Assembly: GCF_000519305.1 (NCBI RefSeq)
Contig: NZ_JAFG01000017.1
Coordinates: forward strand, 1 to 58,414
Length of the DNA stretch: 58,414 nucleotides
Direction: 5' to 3'
DNA from: Mesorhizobium ciceri WSM4083
Lineage (GTDB): Bacteria; Pseudomonadota; Alphaproteobacteria; Rhizobiales; Rhizobiaceae
Shown: in pieces, positions 53,088-58,414 of the stretch
Position numbering within the stretch: the stretch's first letter is position 1
Layout: each line of letters opens with the position of its first letter
Program-made: the position numbers and the translations under genes
The notes under the pieces: generated by a model
What the model was told of the DNA's origin: nothing
What the model saw: the letters and a program-made list of their open reading frames with translations, nothing else
Database searches by the model: none

Positions 53088-53288
53088 TTAAGCCTTCTTA
53101 GCCGCGGACTTTTCCGCAGCGATGGTCTTGATACGCGCAATATCCTTACGGACCTGTCTCACGCGCGCGGTCTTCTCGAGCTGGCCGGTGGCCTTCTGGA
53201 AGCGCAGGTTGAACTGCTCCTTCTTCAGGCTGGCCAGGTCGTCGGTCAGCTGGTCCTGGGTCTTGGTCCGGATGTCTTCGGCTTTCAT
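53088..53288 (-). CDS. rpmC: 50S ribosomal protein L29
   Basis: The 66-residue protein begins MKAEDIRTKTQDQLTDDLASLKKE and has NLRFQKATGQLEKTARVRQVRKDIARIKT, the two-helix L29 hairpin near the exit tunnel. ATG 53288 is chosen; the longer frame upstream lies in the rplP region. Confidence 0.97.
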   Translation of the reverse strand: MKAEDIRTKTQDQLTDDLASLKKEQFNLRFQKATGQLEKTARVRQVRKDIARIKTIAAEKSAAKKA

Positions 53289-53301
53289 GATCAGCCCGTC
53301 C

Positions 53302-53715
53302 TTATTCTGCGATGCGCTGCACGAAGCGCGTCTTGACCGAGAGCTTGGCCGCGCCGAGACGCAGTGCCTCACGGGCGGTTTCTTCATTGACGCCGTCGAT
53401 CTCGAACATGATGCGGCCCGGCTTGACGCGCGCCGCCCAATAATCGACCGCGCCCTTGCCCTTACCCATGCGGACTTCGGTCGGCTTCGAAGTGACCGGC
53501 ACGTCCGGGAAAATACGGATCCAGACGCGACCAGCGCGCTTCATTTCACGCGTGATCGCGCGGCGGGCCGCCTCGATCTCACGTGCGGTGACGCGGTTCG
53601 GCTCAAGCGCCTTCAGCCCGAAACCACCGAAATCCAGGTTGGTGCCGCCCTTTGCGGTACCATGGATACGGCCCTTGAACTGCTTGCGGAACTTTGTGCG
53701 CTTTGGCTGCAGCAT
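53302..53715 (-). CDS. rplP: 50S ribosomal protein L16
   Basis: The 137-residue protein begins MLQPKRTKFRKQFKGRIHG and has RVWIRIFPDVPVTSKPTEVRMGKGKG, the L16 core that places tRNA and helps peptidyl transfer. The region is 13 bases from rpmC and 27 from rpsC. Confidence 0.98.
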   Translation of the reverse strand: MLQPKRTKFRKQFKGRIHGTAKGGTNLDFGGFGLKALEPNRVTAREIEAARRAITREMKRAGRVWIRIFPDVPVTSKPTEVRMGKGKGAVDYWAARVKPGRIMFEIDGVNEETAREALRLGAAKLSVKTRFVQRIAE

Positions 53716-53742
53716 CGTTCTAACTCCAAATTCCTAAATGTC

Positions 53743-54468
53743 TCAGGCGTTTTCGCGACGACGACCGCGTTCGCGATCACCACCACCGCCATGCGCTGCA
53801 TCGCTTTCGCTGGCCCGACGCTCCGAAGCCATCGGGTCATGCTCAAGGATTTCGCCCTTGAACACCCAGACCTTGACGCCGCAGATGCCATAAGCCGTGT
53901 GCGCTTCGGCCGTACCGTAGTCGACGTCCGCACGCAGCGTATGCAGCGGCACGCGGCCTTCGCGATACCATTCCATGCGCGCGATCTCGGCACCGCCGAG
54001 GCGGCCGGCGCAGTTGATGCGGATGCCTTCGGCACCGAGGCGCATCGCCGACTGAACGGCACGCTTCATGGCGCGGCGGAACGCGATACGACGCTCGAGC
54101 TGCTGGGCGATCGACTGGGCGACCAGGGTCGCGTCGATCTCCGGCTTGCGCACTTCAACGATGTTGAGGTGCGTCTCGGACTTCGTCATCTCCATCAGCT
54201 TCTTGCGAAGCTTCTCGATGTCGGCGCCCTTCTTGCCGATGATCAGACCCGGGCGCGCGGCGTGGATGGTGACGCGGCACTTCTTGTGCGGACGCTCGAT
54301 CACGACCTTCGAGATGGCAGCCTGCTTGAGCTCCTTCTCGAGATACTTGCGGATCTTGATGTCCTCATGCAGCAGCTTGCCGTACTCGCCGGTGTTCGCG
54401 AACCAGCGCGAATCCCAGGTGCGGTTGATGCCGAGGCGAAGACCGATCGGATTGACTTTCTGGCCCAT
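53743..54468 (-). CDS. rpsC: 30S ribosomal protein S3
   Basis: The 241-residue protein begins MGQKVNPIGLRLGINRTWDSRWF and has a KH domain with IIGKKGADIEKLR, then GRLGGAEIARMEWYREGRVPL. An acidic and basic tail with GGGGDRERGRRRE is a usual rhizobial variation. Its ATG shares one base with the rplV stop (TAATG). Confidence 0.98.
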   Translation of the reverse strand: MGQKVNPIGLRLGINRTWDSRWFANTGEYGKLLHEDIKIRKYLEKELKQAAISKVVIERPHKKCRVTIHAARPGLIIGKKGADIEKLRKKLMEMTKSETHLNIVEVRKPEIDATLVAQSIAQQLERRIAFRRAMKRAVQSAMRLGAEGIRINCAGRLGGAEIARMEWYREGRVPLHTLRADVDYGTAEAHTAYGICGVKVWVFKGEILEHDPMASERRASESDAAHGGGGDRERGRRRENA

Positions 54469-54857
54469 TATGCGGCCTCCCCTTTTTCTTCGACTTCACG
54501 AACGACGATCGTGAGGTGCGAGAACGGCTTCTCGATACGGCTGGCGCGACCGCGGCCACGGGCATGGAACCGCTTCATGACGATCGACTTGCCGACATAG
54601 GCTTCCGCCACGATCAGTGCATCGACATCCAGGTCGTGGTTGTTTTCCGCGTTGGCGATTGCCGATTCCAGCGTCTTCTTGACCGTGCCGGAAATCCGCT
54701 TGGCCGAGAATTCGAGATCGGAAAGCGCTGTCGCGACCTTCTTGCCGCGGATCAGCGCGGCAACGAGGTTCAGCTTCTGCGGGCTGATACGGATCGTGCG
54801 CAATACGGCGCGCGCTTCGTTATCAGCAAGCCTGCGCGGAGCTTTGGCCTTGCCCAT
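54468..54857 (-). CDS. rplV: 50S ribosomal protein L22
   Basis: The 129-residue protein has RTIRISPQKLNLVAALIRGKKV and the loop FHARGRGRASRIEKPFSHLTIVV. The extended hairpin lines the exit tunnel. It lies 2 bases after rpsS and overlaps rpsC by one base. Confidence 0.98.
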   Translation of the reverse strand: MGKAKAPRRLADNEARAVLRTIRISPQKLNLVAALIRGKKVATALSDLEFSAKRISGTVKKTLESAIANAENNHDLDVDALIVAEAYVGKSIVMKRFHARGRGRASRIEKPFSHLTIVVREVEEKGEAA

Positions 54858-54859
54858 GA

Positions 54860-55138
54860 TTATTTCCTCTTCGCCTTCTTATCCGCGCCGTGACCGTAAT
54901 AGGTCCGGGTCGGAGCGAATTCACCGAACTTGTGACCGACCATGTCCTCGTTCACCGAGACGGGAACATGCTTCTGGCCGTTGTAGACACCGAAGGTGAA
55001 GCCGACGAACTGCGGCAGGATGGTGGAGCGACGGCTCCACATCTTGATCACCTCATTGCGACCACCTTCACGAACCTTGTCCACCTTCTTGAGAAGGTAG
55101 CCGTCAATGAAGGGGCCTTTCCAAATCGAACGAGTCAC
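54860..55138 (-). CDS. rpsS: 30S ribosomal protein S19
   Basis: The 92-residue protein begins MTRSIWKGPFIDGYLLKKVDKV and ends GHKFGEFAPTRTYYGHGADKKAKRK, standard S19 in the small-subunit head. It lies 16 bases after rplB. Confidence 0.98.
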   Translation of the reverse strand: MTRSIWKGPFIDGYLLKKVDKVREGGRNEVIKMWSRRSTILPQFVGFTFGVYNGQKHVPVSVNEDMVGHKFGEFAPTRTYYGHGADKKAKRK

Positions 55139-55154
55139 TTGGCGTTACCTCTTC

Positions 55155-55988
55155 TTAGCTCTTGCGCTGATGGCGCGAGCGCAGGATGAACTTGTCGGTC
55201 GCCTTGTTGGACCGCGTCTTCTTGCCCTTGGTCGGCTTGCCCCAGGGCGAAACCGGATGGCGGCCACCCGAGGTGCGGCCTTCGCCGCCGCCGTGCGGAT
55301 GGTCGACCGGGTTCATGGTCACGCCGCGATTGTGCGGGCGCTTGCCACGCCAAACCGTGCGACCGGCCTTGCCGTCGTTGATGTTGCCGTGGTCCGGATT
55401 GGACACGGCGCCGACAGTGGCCATGCAGGAGCCGTGAACGACACGCTGCTCGCCCGAATTGAGGCGCAGGATCGCCATGCCCTGGTCACGACCGACCAGC
55501 TGACCGTAACCACCTGCCGAACGGGCGACCTGCGCGCCCTTGCCCGGCTTCAGCTCGATGTTGTGGACGATGGTGCCGACCGGCATCGAAGCCAGCGGCA
55601 TCGCATTGCCCGGCTTCACGTCGACCGATTCACCGGACACGATCTTGTCGCCGGGAGCCAGACGCTGCGGAGCGATGATGTAGGACAGCTCGCCATCGTC
55701 ATACTTGATCAGCGCGATGAAGGCGGTGCGGTTCGGATCGTATTCAATGCGCTCGACCGTGCCGACGACGTCGAACTTGCGGCGCTTGAAGTCGATGATG
55801 CGGTACGAACGCTTGTGACCACCGCCGATGAAGCGGGCGGTGATGCGACCATGATTGTTGCGGCCGCCCGACTTGGTCAGGCCTTCGGTCAGACCCTTGA
55901 CGGGCTTGCCCTTGTAGAGGCCCGAGCGGTCGACGATGACCAGCTGACGGGTGCTGGGCGTTACCGGGTTGAATTTTTTCAGTGCCAT
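55155..55988 (-). CDS. rplB: 50S ribosomal protein L2
   Basis: The 277-residue protein begins MALKKFNPVTPSTRQLVIVD and has GRNNHGRITARFIGGGHKRSYR and the conserved MNPVDHPHGGGEG, whose His is essential near the peptidyl transferase centre. ATG 55988 is 19 codons inside the open frame, at the family start. It lies 22 bases after rplW. Confidence 0.98.
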   Translation of the reverse strand: MALKKFNPVTPSTRQLVIVDRSGLYKGKPVKGLTEGLTKSGGRNNHGRITARFIGGGHKRSYRIIDFKRRKFDVVGTVERIEYDPNRTAFIALIKYDDGELSYIIAPQRLAPGDKIVSGESVDVKPGNAMPLASMPVGTIVHNIELKPGKGAQVARSAGGYGQLVGRDQGMAILRLNSGEQRVVHGSCMATVGAVSNPDHGNINDGKAGRTVWRGKRPHNRGVTMNPVDHPHGGGEGRTSGGRHPVSPWGKPTKGKKTRSNKATDKFILRSRHQRKS

Positions 55989-56010
55989 TGTTCTGTCCTC
56001 GCGGCCTTGC

Positions 56011-56304
56011 TCAGAGACCCGTCGCGACGTCGATCGACTGGCCATCGGCCAGCGTCACAACCGCCTTCTTGACGTCGCTCTGGCGGCCAACCGTGCCACG
56101 GAAGCGCTTGATCTTGCCCTTGCGGACAAGCGTGTTCACGGCCATCACCTTGACGCCGAACAGCGCTTCGACGGCGGCCTTGATTTCCGGCTTCGACGCC
56201 TTCTTGGCGACGTTGAAGACGACCTTGTTCTGCTCGGAGGCCATGGTCGACTTTTCGGTGATCGCCGGCGAGACGATCACGTCGTAATGACGAAGGTCGG
56301 TCAT
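56011..56304 (-). CDS. rplW: 50S ribosomal protein L23
   Basis: The 97-residue protein begins MTDLRHYDVIVSPAITEKSTM and has KPEIKAAVEALFGVKVMAVNT. L23 sits at the tunnel exit and docks trigger factor and SRP. Its ATG overlaps the rplD stop by four bases. Confidence 0.98.
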   Translation of the reverse strand: MTDLRHYDVIVSPAITEKSTMASEQNKVVFNVAKKASKPEIKAAVEALFGVKVMAVNTLVRKGKIKRFRGTVGRQSDVKKAVVTLADGQSIDVATGL

Positions 56305-56921
56305 TTAAAGCGCTCCTCGAGAGCCTCGACGGCGGCCTTCGAAAGGACCAGCGTGCCGCGGCGCAGAATGTCGTAGACGTTGATGCCCTGGATGGGCAGC
56401 ACGTCGATGTTGGGGATGTTCGTCGCCGCCAGCTTGAAGTTCTTGTCAAGCTCGGCGCCGCCGATCAGCAAAGCGTTGGTCAGGCCCAGCGTCGCGAAAT
56501 TCGCGATCAGCGCCTTCGTCTTGGCCTCGGTCAGCTTCAGCTCGTCGATGATGATGATCGACGCGCTCTTGGCCTTGGCCGAGAGAGCATGCTTGAGGCC
56601 GAGAGCACGAACCTTCTTCGGCAATTCGTGCTCGTGGCTGCGAACGACCGGGCCGTGGGCCTTGCCGCCGCCGCGGAACTGCGGAGCGCGTGCCGAATGG
56701 TGACGGGCGCGGCCCGTACCCTTCTGCTTGTACATCTTGGCGCCGGTGCGCGCGATCTCGGCGCGACCCTTGGTCTTGTGCGTGCCCTGCTGCTTCTTGG
56801 CAAGCTGCCAGCGCACGACGCGCTGCAGGATGTCTTCACGCGGATCAAGGCCGAAAATCTCGTCGGAGAGTTCCACCTTGCCGGCGTCCTTGCCGCCCAG
56901 CGTTGTGATCTTGAGATCCAT
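56301..56921 (-). CDS. rplD: 50S ribosomal protein L4
   Basis: The 206-residue protein has the long basic loop KTKGRAEIARTGAKMYKQKG and GGGKAHGPVVRSHEHELPKKVR that reaches the tunnel. In E. coli L4 represses the S10 operon; whether that holds here is unknown. Its start shares one base with the rplC stop at 56921. Confidence 0.98.
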   Translation of the reverse strand: MDLKITTLGGKDAGKVELSDEIFGLDPREDILQRVVRWQLAKKQQGTHKTKGRAEIARTGAKMYKQKGTGRARHHSARAPQFRGGGKAHGPVVRSHEHELPKKVRALGLKHALSAKAKSASIIIIDELKLTEAKTKALIANFATLGLTNALLIGGAELDKNFKLAATNIPNIDVLPIQGINVYDILRRGTLVLSKAAVEALEERFK

Positions 56922-57649
56922 TATTCCGCTCCCTCTGTGGCCGGAGCCTCGTTCTTGGCGCCACTTTCGGCAGCAACGGCGCGGATCGCGGCAGGCTTCG
57001 GCGCATTGGCCGGCAGTGCCACCTTGGCCGCATCGCGGACCAGGATCCAGGCGCCCTTCGATCCGGGAACCGCACCGCGGATCAGGATCAGGCCGCGGTC
57101 GGCGTCGGTCGATACGATCTCGACATTCTGCGTGGTGACGCGGGTGTCGCCCATGTGGCCAGCCATATGCTTGCCCTTGAACACCTTGCCCGGGTCCTGG
57201 CGCTGGCCGGTCGAACCGTGCGTACGGTGCGAAACCGAGTTACCGTGCGTTGCACGGCCACCGCCCATGTGGTGGCGCTTGATGACGCCCTGGAAACCCT
57301 TGCCGATCGTCGTGCCCGTCACATCGACCTTCTGGCCGGCGACGAAATGCTCGACAGTGATCTCGGCGCCGACATCGATCATGTTGTCGGCGGAGACGCG
57401 GAACTCGGCGACCTTCGCCTTCGGCTCGACGGAAGCGGTCGCGAAATGGCCGCGCATCGCCTTTGACGTGTTCTTCACCTTGGCAAGGCCAACGCCGAGC
57501 TGAACGGCGGTGTAGCCATTCTTCTCTTGCGTGCGCTGGGCCACGACCTGGCAGTTCTCCATCAGGAGAACGGTGACGGGAACATGTTCCCCGGCATCGT
57601 TGTAGATGCGGGTCATTCCCACCTTCTTTGCAATCACACCTGAACGCAT
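56921..57649 (-). CDS. rplC: 50S ribosomal protein L3
   Basis: The 242-residue protein begins MRSGVIAKKVGMTRIYNDAGEHVPVTVL and has GKGFQGVIKRHHMGGGRATHGNS, the L3 loop close to the peptidyl transferase centre. An alanine- and glutamate-rich tail is an alphaproteobacterial extension. It lies 61 bases after rpsJ. Confidence 0.98.
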   Translation of the reverse strand: MRSGVIAKKVGMTRIYNDAGEHVPVTVLLMENCQVVAQRTQEKNGYTAVQLGVGLAKVKNTSKAMRGHFATASVEPKAKVAEFRVSADNMIDVGAEITVEHFVAGQKVDVTGTTIGKGFQGVIKRHHMGGGRATHGNSVSHRTHGSTGQRQDPGKVFKGKHMAGHMGDTRVTTQNVEIVSTDADRGLILIRGAVPGSKGAWILVRDAAKVALPANAPKPAAIRAVAAESGAKNEAPATEGAE

Positions 57650-57710
57650 CGGTTCAATTCCTTTAGAGTTCCGGGCCAGGGGCACCGCCCCTTACCGCGC
57701 TCTCATTCCC

Positions 57711-58019
57711 TTAGAGCTTGATCTCGACGTCGACGCCGGCGGCCAGATCGAGCTTCATCAAAGCATCGACCGTCTGCGGGGTCGGATCGACGATGTCGAG
57801 CAGACGCTTGTGCGTGCGCATCTCGAACTGCTCGCGGCTCTTCTTGTCGACGTGAGGCGACCGGTTGACCGTGAACTTTTCGATCCGCGTCGGCAGCGGA
57901 ATGGGGCCGCGGACGTTTGCGCCGGTACGCTTGGCCGTCGACACGATTTCCTTCGTCGAGGCGTCGAGCACGCGGTGGTCAAACGCCTTAAGGCGGATGC
58001 GGATATTCTGTCCGTTCAT
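57711..58019 (-). CDS. rpsJ: 30S ribosomal protein S10
   Basis: The 102-residue protein begins MNGQNIRIRLKAFDHRVLDAS and has GPIPLPTRIEKFTVNRSPHVDKKSRE, the standard S10, which is also the transcription antitermination factor NusE. It is the first gene of the S10 cluster proper, 69 bases after tuf. Confidence 0.98.
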   Translation of the reverse strand: MNGQNIRIRLKAFDHRVLDASTKEIVSTAKRTGANVRGPIPLPTRIEKFTVNRSPHVDKKSREQFEMRTHKRLLDIVDPTPQTVDALMKLDLAAGVDVEIKL

Positions 58020-58088
58020 GCGTCACTTCCTTGTTCTGGCGCGGCGCGGGCAACTCCCGCGCCCGCGACAGATCGGTTTAAGTCCAAA

Positions 58089-58414
58089 TTACTCTTTGAT
58101 GGTGACGACGATGCCGGCACCGACGGTGCGGCCGCCTTCACGGATAGCGAAGCGCAGCTTCTCTTCCATGGCGATCGGCACGATCAGCTCGACATCGACC
58201 GTGATGTTGTCGCCCGGCATCACCATTTCGGTGCCTTCCGGCAGCGACACGATGCCGGTCACGTCGGTCGTGCGGAAGTAGAACTGCGGACGGTAGTTGG
58301 TGAAGAACGGCGTGTGACGGCCACCTTCGTCCTTGGTCAGGATGTAGGCTTCGGCCACGAACTTCTTGTGCGGCTTCACCGTGCCCGGCTTGGCCAGAAC
58401 CTGGCCGCGCTCGA
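58089..58414 (-). CDS. tuf: Elongation factor Tu, C-terminal part
   Basis: The frame is open to the window edge and encodes about 108 residues of domains 2 to 3: ERGQVLAKPGTVKPHKKF, then RPQFYFRTTDVTG, MPGDNITVDVELIVPIAM and RFAIREGGRTVGAG. EF-Tu delivers aminoacyl-tRNA to the ribosome. The GTPase domain is outside the window. Its position before rpsJ is the usual bacterial order. Confidence 0.98.
   Translation of the reverse strand, partial: ERGQVLAKPGTVKPHKKFVAEAYILTKDEGGRHTPFFTNYRPQFYFRTTDVTGIVSLPEGTEMVMPGDNITVDVELIVPIAMEEKLRFAIREGGRTVGAGIVVTIKE

Overview
This 58.4 kb GC-rich window looks like a chromosomal segment of a Rhizobiales alphaproteobacterium, most likely Mesorhizobium or a close relative. 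The reasons are the glnB-glnA pair next to a eukaryote-type glutamine synthetase II (glnII) with a small DUF2735 gene beside it, an ATP12-family chaperone, an AldR-type Lrp regulator divergent from alanine dehydrogenase, and the alphaproteobacterial S10-spc-alpha order with adk after secY and no rpsD or rpmJ. The assignment rests on recalled family and synteny knowledge, not on a database search.

Layout. Positions 1-330 hold the 3' end of an IS1182-type transposase and two oppositely oriented terminators. From 337 to 3.5 kb, mostly minus-strand genes encode a PRC-barrel protein, dodecin, KdsA, a glyoxalase-like protein, a Dabb protein and a tiny membrane protein. From 3.8 to 10.4 kb lie a cyclopropane-fatty-acid-synthase-like enzyme, a GDPD, a TAT-exported CpdB, a type II NADH dehydrogenase and a 5-FTHF cyclo-ligase-like protein. 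Then come aldR/ald, a tandem-barrel outer membrane protein, a DUF1203 protein and an OmpA protein. A tight minus-strand cluster, cysK-alaX-sseA-GNAT (15.2-18.5 kb), follows, then an SDR, an alpha/beta hydrolase, a DEAD-box-type helicase and pccB. At 24.0-27.6 kb the nnr repair enzyme is translationally coupled to a large exported cysteine-rich protein with one CxxCH.

The nitrogen block (27.8-32.1 kb) carries glnB-glnA behind a good -24/-12 sequence. glnII lies in the opposite orientation, with an excellent sigma-54 promoter and a perfect NtrC-like palindrome upstream, and a DUF2735 gene runs divergently from it. Next are an MHS-type transporter with a large insert, a crcB-rluA-EamA-ATP12 operon, a polytopic membrane protein paired with an LpxO-like hydroxylase, rarA and a DegP-type protease. 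From 43.3 kb to the right edge the minus strand carries the complete ribosomal cluster from tuf (partial) through rplQ, broken in several gaps by palindromic elements.

I saw no CRISPR array, phage, toxin-antitoxin pair, tRNA or rRNA. No whole new system is obvious. The most unusual items are the CxxCH protein coupled to nnr, the transporter insert, the glnII/DUF2735 regulatory region, the tandem-barrel porin and the palindromes inside the ribosomal operon.
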